This document shows, piece by piece, positions 1 through 11,199 of a DNA stretch of 64,000 bases. Made by a program: the position numbers and the translations under genes. How positions within the stretch are numbered: the stretch's first letter is position 1; every line of letters starts with the position of its first letter. A model generated the notes under the pieces. That model was not told where the DNA came from. It ran no database searches and saw only the letters and a list, made by a program, of their open reading frames with translations. The DNA is taken from positions 721,001 to 785,000 of the forward strand of contig OU015540.1 in the NCBI GenBank assembly GCA_907165065.1, read 5' to 3'. This DNA is from Caprimulgus europaeus. Lineage: Eukaryota; Chordata; Aves; Caprimulgiformes; Caprimulgidae.

Positions 1-3000
1 TTGATCCCCACAGACATGCTCCACCAGAAGCTGCAACTCTCTAATTAGCTTCTGTCGCAGCCCTTCGTTCTCAATGTGACGAGTGAGGTGAATCCTGTAA
101 CAAAGAAGAAAACTGCTTGTGGACTGCTTTGGGTTGGATTGAACCTAATCATCCCAACCTCACAACAGTTACCAACCAAAACTCTCAGAAAAGCAACATT
201 AATTCCCAGACAGACATTCTACAGCAAAGCCTTAAGCTCTAATGCACAAAGGGCGTGGTGACTCTCAGCAGCACATCCCCGGAGCACACGGGTGGTCCCT
301 GTAGCACACGTGTCCTTGCAGAAGCACCCTCTGGAAGTGTTGCCTCTTTTAGATGTTATTTTGAATCTAAACTTGCATCCTCCTAGCTACAGACCACCCA
401 CCCAGGTGTTCACAGTGTGTCCAACACTGGTGTCCGTGCACAGGGCAGGAGAGGAGGCAGCAATGGTGTCAGCAGAGACTCGTACTGCGCTGCTGCACGG
501 CGAAAAAGCTGCTGTGCTGGGACCACGCTTGAGCCAATAAAGAGATCCCCAGACAAAGCCAAGTGCTAGGAATAAATTCCCACTGATGGACACTGTTGAG
601 TTGTAAAGTTACCACCAATGTTTATACCTGTTGAATTCTGGGAGTTTTTCAAGATCCAGGAGGGCAGAATGGGTTGTAATTCTGCCTATTTCAAACTGCG
701 AGATCAGCTCCTCCAAAGTCCTCCCCGTCTGCTTCTCTGCAAAATAACCCAACAAGGCAATGACCCCCACCCACCTGCTGCAGGGAACCAGCGTCTCTGC
801 ACTCCACCACCAGCCTCAGGCACGGGGCTGGGGCAGCAGCACACCCAAAAAGTGACACAGGAGAGCCACTTGTCGCAGTGCTGACACGATGTACCCCAGC
901 ACGCAGGAGGGAACGTGCAGCACACTGTCCTGGTTTTGCTAGGATACAGTTAATTTTCTTCTTAGTAATTAGAATAGCTCTATTTAATTTCAGTGTTTCA
1001 GTTCAGACTTATTATGAGAGAACATTGATAACTCAAACCACCACACAGGCATGCATGGGAAGCTTTCCTCTCCCTAAGAGCAGGCTCTGCTACTGGTGAG
1101 GAACTGGGACGTTCTGCTTGGCCCTGCAGGGAACGTCCCTTGCACCAGTCAGCCAAAAAGAAGTAACGCTCAGCCAGGAGGCTCTGCTGCCCAAGAAAGG
1201 TTTCATTCCCAAGCAGAGTTCTCAAAACACAAGTTAATTTCTGATCCCCACACAGCAAGAGCAACAAAAGGAGTCGTTGCCCCAGCTTCTCATGGTCCTT
1301 CAGGTTAAGCGGGAACTGTGACAGACGCAATACACAACATGCAACCATTCACCATCAAACACAAGCTCTCCCAGGAGTTCCCAGACAGTCTCTTCACCGT
1401 GAGATGAACATTGGCCCAAGTGGGAACCCATTAAGCATCAGGCCCAGTTCAAATGGCTGCAGAGAGGTAGAAAGATTCCCACCATTCCAGCACACCCCCC
1501 TTTCACAGGAGCTCTGCAGGAGCCCTGGGGCATTTTGATGACCCTGGTTACCTGACACCCACTTCCTGGTCCCTTCAAACACTGCCAGAGTTCTCAGCTG
1601 TTGAACTGAACCCATCCCCTCGGTCAGGATCAGGTGTCCTGAGAAGCACCTGCTGTCGTTACCTGCGAATCCCGAGCCACAGCTGGTGATGATGTCCAGC
1701 AGAGCCTCTGGCAAGTAGCCATCCCGAGCAAAGCGCTCCAGGAAGATGTCCCCTTGCCTCTTCGACAGCTTGCCGCCGTCTTTGTTCAGCAGGAGCGGGA
1801 GGTGCCCGAACTGCGGGGGATCCCAGCCAAAGGCTTTGTACAGCAGGAGGTGCTTGGACGTCGACGTCAGCCACTCGGTTCCCCGCAGAACGTGGCTGAT
1901 GCCCATGTAATGGTCATCCACCACATTGGCCAGGTGGTAAGTGGGGAAGCCATCCCCCTTGAGAATCACTGGGTCACCCTCCACATCTGCCACCTCGTGC
2001 TTGTTCCAGCCATAGACCAGGTCCCGGAAGGGTTCCAGCCCTTTCTCCAGCCGGAAGCGCACCACCCAGTCAAGGCCCTGGGACAGCTTCTCAGCCACTT
2101 CTGTGGGACTCAGGTGCCGGCACCGGTTGTCGTATCTTTGAGAAAGGAGAACAAAGGTCTTGGTTCAACACAGGCCAACCCCATCAGCCATTTTCACATT
2201 CCCAAAACTCCAAATCAGTCCCTGAATTTTAGCTGTAACCTGCCCACTATGTGTGCAGTCAAACCACTTCATCTCTGGAGGCCGCTCCCCTAAGCCTCCG
2301 AGGGTCACGCTGCCCTCTCTCTCCAGGGGCTGTGAGGTTACAACCCTACTGCTGTAGTTTTTGCACGTGTGTGGCACAGAGGGAAGGGCCCAGAGGATCC
2401 CTACCGTGGGGTCTGCTGGCTCCTCAAAGCCTCCTTCTTGAGCAGCTCCAGGCGCTGGGGGCTGCAGAAGCAGCGGTACGCCGCGCCGCTCGCCAGGAGC
2501 GCGTCGCTGGCTCTCCTGTACAGCTCGAGTCTGCGCGACTGCTGGTAGGGCCCGAAGGAACCCCCGCGCCGAGGACTCTCATCGGGGGGAACACCTGAAA
2601 TCACAGCGTGACGGGATTTAGGGAGCCCTGAAAGAGGCAGAGTGGGACCCACCGCTGGAGCAAGGGTCTGGAGAACGACCGAAGGCGTCTCTGCTCCCGG
2701 CAGCAGCTAACGGCGTCTGTCCAGCACAGGGGGCTGCTTCCCCTGGACTCACAGGATGAACAGCAGCCAGCGCCATCAGAATTTACAGTGTTGTATAGGA
2801 AGCAATGAGCAGAAAAAAACACCAGGACCTGGTAAATAGTTGAGCAGCTCTGACACACTGCTGAGAGCAAAACGCAGTCAGGTGTGCACACGTACAGTAG
2901 CACCCACCCCTTCTACAGCAAAGGGCACTCAGACCACGAAATACAGTTGAGATCTCAGACTACTGCTTTACCCATTCAAATCTGCTCCTGAACAGCAAAG

Positions 3001-4234
3001 TCCCAGTCCCTTACAGCTGACCTCCCCATTCATGGAAGCACCTGTGGGGTCTGGCTTGAAGTTCATCACAACTCTGGGTTAGAAAACCACCCTTCCTGGT
3101 AGTTCTTCAGCTCAAAAAGCAGCAGTGAATTCAAACTGAAAACTGACACGTCCAGACCCCTTTAGCAGATGCTCTGTACACAGACAACTGATCAGTTTAC
3201 AGCAAGGTCTGTGGCTCCAGCTTCTGACCTTCCCACCAGGTCTCTCGTGAACAACCCGTTATCACTGCACACTTTCACAAACTGCTATCTTTGCACGTGT
3301 CAAACACAGCCAAAAGCGGCCAAACCTGAGCAGTTCTCCCTGCTGTAAAACACACCTGCAGTAGGAATTTCCTGACACCAAGCTGCAGCAGTGACTGCAC
3401 TGCAACTAATTAATCACCCAAAACGCTGCATAACTTGCTATCAGGCAAAATACTCTCAATCTTGGCACTGTTAATATCTAAAACCAGATCCTTTCAGTGA
3501 GTAAAAAACAAAAGCTGTTTACAGATACCTGCCCAATCCAGCATATCTTCTATTCCCTCTGCAGCTCCAGGCACCACCCGATTTTGATCTGTATCCTCCA
3601 CTCTCAAAATAAAGGTCCCTTGGTGTTTTTTGGCAAAAATGTAATTGTAGAGCGCGGTGCGAAGGCCTCCCAGGTGCAGAAAACCTGTCACCAGGGGAAG
3701 TCAGAGCAGGTGAGGGGAACCGAGGCCGAACAAAGGGATTTTTAAACACGAGCGGGAAGGGCAACGCTGGCAGCGGGGGAAACGGGTGTGAGGCACTGCC
3801 GGGGACAGGGAGGGACATGGACAGCGGGTCCCGGCTGCGGAGACACCTCCCTGGTCACGGCCTCCCCAGAGCGGCCCCCTCAGTGACCAGAGATCCCCGG
3901 AGCCCCGTTCCCGCCGAGGGACCGACCGCGGGACCCGCCCCGGCCTGCGGATGCTCCAGGGCCCGGCACCCACCGGCCGAACGCGGCCCCGTGAGCTCCC
4001 GGCGGGCGCTCACGGGGCGAGCAGCGCCAGCAACCGGTGGAGCAGAGGCCCCGGGCCCGGCCGCCTCTCAAAGTGTTTGAATTCATGTTTTCCAACCCAA
4101 AGCGGAGCCCCCAGGGGGGCGAGGCCTGGGTTACCTGTGGGGCTGGGCCCGAACCGCACCCGCGGGCCCTGCCCCGTGCCCGTGCCCCGCTCCGGCCCCG
4201 CCGCTGCCCTCAGCGCCCGCAGTGCTCGCGCCAT
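1..4234 (-). CDS. EARS2: Mitochondrial glutamyl-tRNA synthetase (3' end off window)
   Basis: Charges mitochondrial tRNA-Glu (and tRNA-Gln for later amidation) in the matrix; class I synthetase. Coding exons on the minus strand are 4135-4234, 3529-3684, 2405-2594, 1663-2135, 628-736 and 1-94, all with GT-AG borders and matching phase. The start codon at 4232-4234 gives an Arg/Ala-rich leader that fits a mitochondrial presequence. The HIGH-type motif [11 protein letters not shown] spans the exon 1/2 junction, the ATP-binding motif KLSKRQG is in exon 4 near 1745-1765, and exon 3 holds [16 protein letters not shown]. Exon 5 ([21 protein letters not shown]) and exon 6 ([14 protein letters not shown]) match the anticodon-binding half. 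About 374 codons are present. By comparison with the human protein roughly 150 C-terminal residues lie to the left of position 1. It is divergent from UBFD1 across a 368-bp gap. Intron 4 carries an LTR relic. Confidence 0.96.
926..1055 (+). mobile_element. Eroded ERVL-type LTR fragment in EARS2 intron 4
   Basis: From TG at 926 the sequence follows the start of a very common avian ERVL LTR as I remember it: a TGTCCTGGTTT-like beginning, then a GTTAATTTTCTTC stretch and a further block ending near GTTGATAAC. Many substitutions and small insertions separate it from that pattern. No matching 3' end, no internal retroviral genes and no target-site duplication can be seen. It is a partial, long-dead copy with no coding capacity. 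The right limit is approximate. Confidence 0.6.
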
Positions 4235-4602
4235 CCCGCCGCACCGCCCACGTGACAGCCGGTGCTGCTTCCGCCCGGAGGCGCCAGCCAATCCCGTGAC
4301 CCGCAGCGGCCGGGGGGCGGGGCGATCCCTAAAGGCGGTACCAGGCACCTCCCACCGGCGGCACCGCCCCGGCAGCGCGCGGCCCGGGCGCGCGGAGGGG
4401 CCGGGAGGAGCCCGGGACGCCCCCGCCCGCGTTCCTGGGCGGCGCGGCCGGGGCTGCGGGGGCGCGGCCTGCGGACCCTGCCCCGCCCAGCGGGCCGGCA
4501 GGGGCAGGGCCGGGGCGGGCTACGGCGGCCGGCGCGGCCCAGCTCGGGCGGCAGCGGCGGGCGTTTCCCGGCGTGCCCCGCGGCAGATTGTACACAATCA
4601 TC
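4235..4602. promoter_or_regulatory. EARS2/UBFD1 bidirectional CpG-island promoter
   Basis: The 368 bp between the two divergent start codons are very GC- and CpG-rich, and the island continues into exon 1 of both genes (about 3800-5150). Visible elements are an E-box CACGTG at 4249-4254, an ETS-like CTTCCG at about 4268-4273, and a CCAAT box at 4288-4292 in plus orientation. No TATA box is seen. Use of these sites is inference. Confidence 0.6.
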
Positions 4603-7600
4603 ATGGCCGCAGCCGCCTCCGCCGCCGCCGATGGTAGGAGCCCGCGGTCCCGGCGGCGGGCGGGCGGTGCCGCGGGGCGGGGCGGGGAGGTGCCGGTGCG
4701 GGGAGACGCCCCGGGCGGGGTGGGGGCGGCTGGGCTAGAGCGCGGCCGGGCCGGGCCGGGGCAGTTCGGTTCCCCTCGGTTCCCCTCAGGCCGGGCTCTT
4801 CCTCCCTGGTCCGCTCGCCCGCAGGTGCCGAGGAGCCGGGCATGGAGGCGGAGGAGCTGCCGCTGGGCTGCGGCGGACAGGGCGGCTCGCCGGCGGCGGG
4901 GAGGTCTCCGGAGGAGGAGGAGGAGCGGCGGGAGCCCCCGCAGGCGTCTGTCAGCAACGGCGGCGAGGCGGCGGGCGGGCAGGAGCTGGTGGAGCTGAAG
5001 GTGATCTGGAACAAGAACAAGTACGAGGTGAAGTTCTGCCTGGACAGCACGGGGGCCGAGCTGAAGCAGAAGATCCACTCGCTCACAGGTCTGTGGGGCG
5101 GCCGCCGCCTCCCCGCCGCTGCCCGCGCTGCCCCGGCTCCCCTAACCCCTCTTCTTGCCTTTAGGCCTCCCCCCTGCCATGCAGAAAGTCATGTTCAAGG
5201 GACTGCTGCCAGAGGAGAAAACGTTGCGGGAAATCAAAGTGACAAACGGGGCGAAAATCATGGTGGTTGGCTCTACTATCAATGATGTTTTAGCAGTAAA
5301 TACGCCCAAAGAAGCTGCTCAACAGGAGGTCAAAGCTGAAGAAAATAAAAAGGAGCCGCTCTGCAGACAAAAGGTTATTAATGTCTCAATAACTCCATTC
5401 CTGGCGTGGGGAGCTGGAGGATTTAGATGTGTCTCTTGTAGTGCTGCAGTCACCGCTGAGTCTGCTCCTCCCAAAGCAGGCTGGGGTTCCTCTGTTCACA
5501 GCGGAGTGGTGGCAGAAGGGCTCTGTGCAGGGCTGCTCCAGCAGCACAACGCTGAGCCTGGCGAGGGCTGGGGCTGTGCAGGACACTGCTTGTGCTGGTG
5601 CCTGGCACAGCCACGTGTTTCAGACAGGGAATGGTAAATAACAGAAATGTTTCATGGTTGTTAGGTCAAAGGCAGTCTAGATTAATTTTGTCTAAAAACT
5701 AGATAATTTTTATTGGCATAGAAGAATTTGGTCTCCAAAAACTGCCTTTAAAGTGAACAGCAAGAGAGCAGTTGCTTCAGCTGTCCCAGCACTGCAGGGA
5801 ACACGGATGTTGAGTATTCCCATCGCACGCTGAAGTGCTGCCTCAGTAGGGAGTGAAGAGGGGGGCAGTGAGGCTTGGTTTGGTGGCAGGGCTGCAGTGT
5901 TATGGGCTGATAAGGGATTTTCAGCTGAAGGTATTACCAGCCCCACACCTTCCTCAAAATAAACTTGATTAAAAATTAAATGGCGCCTCACTGAACTGCA
6001 ACCTCTATGAAACCTGCTTTTGTTTCTCTGTAATTTGTCATAGTTCACCTTCACTGTAAGCTCCACCATTGTTTAAAGGTACTCAGCAACCGACAGGCTG
6101 TGAGCATGGTTTTCTTAGTCACTGCTGCTCTAATCTGCCCTGGTTGGGTGCTGTGTGGCGGTGTGCTGCACTGGCAGGTGTGGAGGGTTCTGCTGTTCCC
6201 TGGGTATAACACTTGACTGTTAAAGCTGCCTTGCCAGACGCCAGTGATGTGATCCAGCATGTGCAATATTGAAGTGGCACTGGGGGGTTCTTCAGTTGTT
6301 TCAGCAATATATCTATGTATGTATACTCTAGAAGGGATGTGACCCTTTGCATTATATTGGGGTTTTATTCATTTGTATAATTTCTTTAGGTTGTCATAAA
6401 ACCTGCTGGGTTAACTTTGAAAATTAACTGTTCCTGTGTGACAAGTGACTGTGGATAGTCCTTAACTGTCTCTTAGTGCTGTGGGAAGTAAACTGAAAAG
6501 CTGTGCTGTGTTTCTGTCAATTCTAATTCCTGTTTTTCTGTTGTAGCAACACAGAAAAGTATTGGATAAAGGAAAACCTGATGATGTAATGCCTTCTGTC
6601 AAAGGTGTTCAGGTAAGTAAATATGTCAAAGAGACATTGTCGTAACCAGAAGAGAGAGACCTTTTTGTGGTTTGAGACTTTTCTATGCTGGTTCAATTGT
6701 TCTTTGCTATCTTGGCAGAAAACTGGAAAGATGGATCATCTTTGTGCTTAAAAAGTTAAGAGGATGTAGCTTTTCCTGTTAAAGTCCTGCTCTGTGGCTG
6801 ACTATGTTGCCTCTTTGTAGGAGCGCCTGCCGACAGTGCCGTTATCTGGCATGTACAACAAGTCAGGGGGGAAAGTCAGATTGACCTTCAAACTTGAGCA
6901 AGACCAGCTCTGGATTGGTACAAAAGGTGAGCAACTCCTAAACTCTGAGATGAATAATTGATAATTGGGCTATAAGTGAATTGTGTGGCCTAGAAATAGC
7001 TTCTGGTGTGACTAAGTTGTGTTTAGGGAATAATGTTGGTGTTTTGATACTTCAAAGTTAAGTTTTGCTGCCTCTCCTCGAATGCCATTCTCCCAGATCA
7101 TTGAATATGACTTGATCCTTCTGTTCTTGAAAAACTCGAGTTCAGTTGTGCCAGTAGATTAGTGTTCCAGTCTGCTATTCATAGCTCCAATTGCAAATAA
7201 TAATAATATTTGGCATTTCTAGCATATCTCAAAAGCACTTCATAAACATTGGTTTGATGCCAACTTCACACAGAGGCTCAATGGCTTGGCTGAGGCTCGA
7301 AAGGGAATCTTAGAACCGGGATTAAAAGTAGGAGTGCTGGCATCTCTGTCATTATCTGTCCTTCCAACCAAAATTAGGTGGGTGTCTTGTTTCAGTGATG
7401 CACAACTGCAGAAACTGTGGCATGTGTGGCTGTGCAGAGGAATCAGTTTACTGTCTTGGGTGGTACCAGGAGGAGCTGAAAGTGCTGTGGTGATAGCGTG
7501 CATTGCTGAGGCTGTCTCAGATAGCCCCTGCCTCCAGAGGAAGCTCAGATAGCCCCTGCCTCCAGAGGAAGCTCAGATAGCCCCTGCCTCCAGAGGAAGC

Positions 7601-10600
7601 TCAGATAGCCCCTGCCTCCAGAGGAAGCTCAGATAGCCCCTGCCTCCAGAGGAAGCTGTGCTCCTTTAGTTTGACCAGGATGGGGCAATATCAGAGTGAT
7701 GAGCAAGAGGAATAGGAGTGCGTGCTCGCTGTCCCAGTAAAGTAACCCAGCTGAATAGGAGCGTTAGCTTTGGATGGCACCTCCACCTGCTACACTATTT
7801 CCAAAGTAAGCAGAAACCTCAGAAGTTTTTGGCCTTTCCTTTGTAGGACAGACCTGACTGTGAAGATTTTTCTGTCTTTAAAACCTCTTCCAGTACCAGC
7901 TGCAGTGATTTTTCTCCTGGGCTAAGTGATGGAGCGAGACACTGGGTTTTTTTTCCCTCTATAGGTTGGGCAGGCAGATCATTTCATTACTGATAATGTG
8001 TTCTAAATGCATTACCTAAATACTTAGTATTTAGGTAATTAATCCTCTTCCTTCACCTTCTAGCCGAGTTTCAAGTGTAGTATTTCTGAAGTGTTCCAGA
8101 TGAGAGTTTCGTAAGCTGTGAAATTTGATTCTTCTCGTAGTCGTCTCTCTTTGATGTAACCTGTTTCCCTACTTCCCCAAATTAGCAGCTGCTTGTGTCC
8201 TCTAGGGAATGGTTGTAATTGCTGGCTGTTGTTGGGAAAAGCTGCTTCCTGCTCTGAGAAACTCACAGTGGATGCCAGCACATAAGGCCTAGAATCAAAC
8301 CAGCTGGGTGTTAACACAGGTTTGCACGTGCTGGTCCTGGAAAGTTGGAATGGATTCCTCCCCACACAGCCTCCCTGTGCTTCACACACCGCTCTGCACG
8401 GCTCTGTAGTCTGAGCCTTGGCACAGGGGGATGTTTCTTAGTTGCTTCGTGTCTTTTTCATAGAGGAACTGATAATGTGGATTTGTCTGTTGCTGGGATA
8501 TTGTGAAGAGTAATTGATTTGCAGGATGCTAAGTGAGTGAAAAGTAAGATGTTCCTCAGTGAATGTTGTGAGTCTGGCTGGGGTAGTTTGGAGTCAGCTT
8601 ACTTACAGCACTGAGGTAGAGAATATTCATCTTCACGTGACCTAGTTTATCTCCTTGTTTGCCTTTTTTAAGTAGGTGCTTTTTTTCTGGATCACACAGA
8701 TCAGATGTTTCTAAGGAACTTCTGTTTCTCCTTTGTAGAGTGTTTGTGGTTTGCTCTGTCTTATATCCAAGAAAATAATTTTAGGCTGACACTGAAAGCT
8801 GGAACTGAAAGGATCTTGGAGTTAAGTCTTCAGAAAGAAGTGAGGACAGAACTGAGATAGAAAAAGTCTGCCATGACCCATGTACTTTGTCATTGTGTTG
8901 GTTTCCTCTGGCTGGCTGACATTGCTCTCTCATGTAATTGTAGTCATCTTTCCTTTCCGTTTCTCTTTTTGGTTCTTTCCCCATTTCTCATTCATATTTC
9001 CCTCCCTGTGCTTTTACAGTAGCAGTTGAACACTGCCTCAAGGTAAAGCCAGGACTAGGCTCCCAAAGAGCTGGTTAACCTGTCTTCCTTCAGCTCTTTC
9101 AGCCCTGTCATTTGTAGAGCTTAGGATAATCCTTGGGAGTCGGTCCCGAGTGCTCTGGACCAGCTTTCAGGATGGTCAGGAGTCCTGCAGGCCCGAGTGG
9201 AGTCCCTCATGGGGGAACATTAGCTAAAGCCAGGGTTTAGGACACACTCATTTTAGGCCCAAATCAGGTATGCTGAAGTACTTAATGGGGTGCAGAGACA
9301 TAAGATAGGAGGAACTCTGTGACCCTGTTTTGGATTCCTTTAAATTATGAGCGTGCCAGCTGTGGGGTAAGTGTTGATGTTGAAGACAAGCTCCTCAGCA
9401 GCAGGTATCCAAAGCTCACCCAAAGAGGAGACTGCTGACAGGAGGAGCTTTCAGAAGTGGTGGAGGTAATGGACATGAATATGAAATACTGCTTCTTCAT
9501 ATACCAGAAATAATACTGTGATCAATTTTAATGTAGAGAGAACAGAAAAGTTACCCATGGGGTCCATTAAAAATGTGGTGAGTGAACCTATTGAAGGACA
9601 TGAGGATTATCACATGATGGTAAGTAAAGCCTCTAATATCAGTCTAATTATTTTATGCAAATACACAGAAGTAAGGCTTTTGAAACAGAGTGAGTCAGAG
9701 ACAGACAGTGATACCAGCCTGGTGTGTTGTGGAAGGTGGAAGTGTGGACACGGGCTGCTGCCACAGATAGTGTTGGTATTTTGGGGGCATATTGAGTGTC
9801 TGCTGCTTTGTGGTGATCTGAGCTGGTTTCACACCAGCCTTAGTGCTTGAGCATTATTTCCTGTCCTCTGTCTTGTGACAACGTCACAACAGTAAAAATG
9901 CCCACCACATAGCTTGTGATTTCTTAATGTTAGTGATATTTTCCTGTATCTGGTTTAATTTCTTGTTTCTATTGTATTTGTATAAACAAGAGCCTTTGCT
10001 GAACTTAAAAAAAAAAAGTTAATATTTTTTCTCATATGTAATTTTCTGACAAACTGGTATTGGGTCTAGAAAAGTTACACTTTTAAGAAGAGAGTGGTGT
10101 TAATTCCACTGAATTTTTGGCTGTTTCTTTGAATCTTTGGGTTTTTTTTGAGGTCTTGCTTTCCAAAGTACAGTAACTAACTTTTAATGTTAAAATAAGT
10201 TCCTTACATAAGTCTATTTCCTTCTTCAGTGGAAGAAAAGGAAATGTTGTGCCTTAAAATTATTGTCTGCAGGAGGATGCTGAACTAGTCTTTGTCCAAA
10301 TACCTGATTTTTGGTCACCCGTGTAAGCAAATGTCCTCTTCAGAATATAATGCAATAAACTCTTATCCCAAAGCAAGGACAGAGGTTACTGACATGTGGT
10401 GGTGTTCCTCTCCTATGTATCCTGACCTAAGCTGGGAATAGGATGTTGTGTCTGAACATAAAATTCCATGAAACTTTATGAGAACGTGGTGATTGTCGTG
10501 TTTAGCTCCTGTTTGGCTTCTCAGCTCTGTCATTGCTTCAGAGACTTCGAGTTGCACTTCAGGTTCTGTCTTGCAGAATAATTTCCTCACGTTCTTGGAA

Positions 10601-10943
10601 CTGGCCAAGAGGTTTTGTGGCTGCTCTGATACCGTAAAAGGAAAGAGCTGGTCATTTTAATTGGCACTTTGCAGCTCCTGCTCCCTGGGGAGTGCTGCTC
10701 GGAGAGCTGTGGTGTGCCCCACGCGCTGGAAGGCGGCGGTGGGTGTCGATTCCGCGGCGGGTGCGCGGTGCCTGCCGCTGCCCTGGGCTGTTCTGCTTCC
10801 CTTTGTCAATGCTCTCCTTTTTGACTTTGCAGGCATTTCAGCTGGGCCCAACAGAAGCGTCTTACTACTGGGTCTATTGGGTACCGACTCAATATGTTGA
10901 TGCAATCAAAGACACGGTGCTGGGGAAGTGGCAGTATTTTTGA
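4603..10943 (+). CDS. UBFD1: Ubiquitin family domain-containing protein 1
   Basis: Encodes a 289-residue protein with an N-terminal ubiquitin-like fold; its biochemical role is poorly known, and a link to NF-kB signalling has been proposed. Exons are 4603-4633, 4825-5088, 5165-5373, 6547-6612, 6821-6926, 9537-9619 and 10833-10943; phases join without a break. The start at 4603 gives MAAAASAAADG, like the human start; an in-frame ATG at 4573 is further upstream and does not resemble it. An acidic, Glu/Gly-rich stretch precedes the ubiquitin-like part (VIWNKNKYEVKF to GAKIMVVGSTINDVLAV). The C-terminal domain is near identical to human as I remember it, including LSGMYNKSGGKVRLTFKLEQ and YYWVYWVPTQYVDAIKDTV, ending WQYF. 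The human protein is about 309 residues; the difference lies in the N-terminal low-complexity part. Divergent from EARS2. Confidence 0.97.
7185..7345 (+). mobile_element. Ancient MIR/CORE-SINE-like fragment in UBFD1 intron 5
   Basis: The stretch reads TTTGGCATTTCTAGCATATC, then CTCAAAAGCACTTCATAAAC, and after a gap GGCTTGGCTGAGGCTCGAAA and AGAACCGGGATTAAAAGTAG. This follows the order of the amniote MIR-type SINE core as remembered (ATTTATATAGCGC, TCTCAAAGCGCTTTACAAAC, then a GGGAATAGAACCCAGGAGTC-like block). It is strongly diverged, as expected for a copy older than birds. The family call is from memory, not from a library search. Confidence 0.5.
7516..7655. repeat. Perfect 28-bp tandem repeat, five copies
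   Basis: Five back-to-back identical 28-bp units beginning at 7516, 7544, 7572, 7600 and 7628. Each starts CTCAGATAGCCCCTG and ends CCAGAGGAAG. No substitution separates any copy, so the array is young or homogenised. It lies in UBFD1 intron 5. Confidence 0.97.
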
Positions 10944-11188
10944 AAGCACGCTCACCTCTGGCACAGGAGAATGGCACAAAGCTAAGGACACTGCTGGGAG
11001 AGGCCTCCAACATCCCTGGATGTGATAGTCCTGGAACTTGTTAATAAAATACGCTAAACGAGGCATTGATGGAAGCCAGAGGTGATGTTCTTTCACCATT
11101 AGTTTACTTTTAACTTAAAAATTTCACCATCCCTTTTCTGCAGTCAGCTTCAACCATATTTAAAGCAAATACAATGGAAATCAATAAA
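10944..11188 (+). other. UBFD1: UBFD1 3'UTR with poly(A) signals
   Basis: Begins directly after the stop codon at 10941-10943. Canonical AATAAA hexamers occur at 11043-11048 and 11183-11188, with another at 11403-11408 in AT-rich sequence. The first is only about 100 bp from the stop. The actual cleavage site cannot be decided from sequence. Confidence 0.55.
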
Positions 11189-11199
11189 CCTTAATTCAC

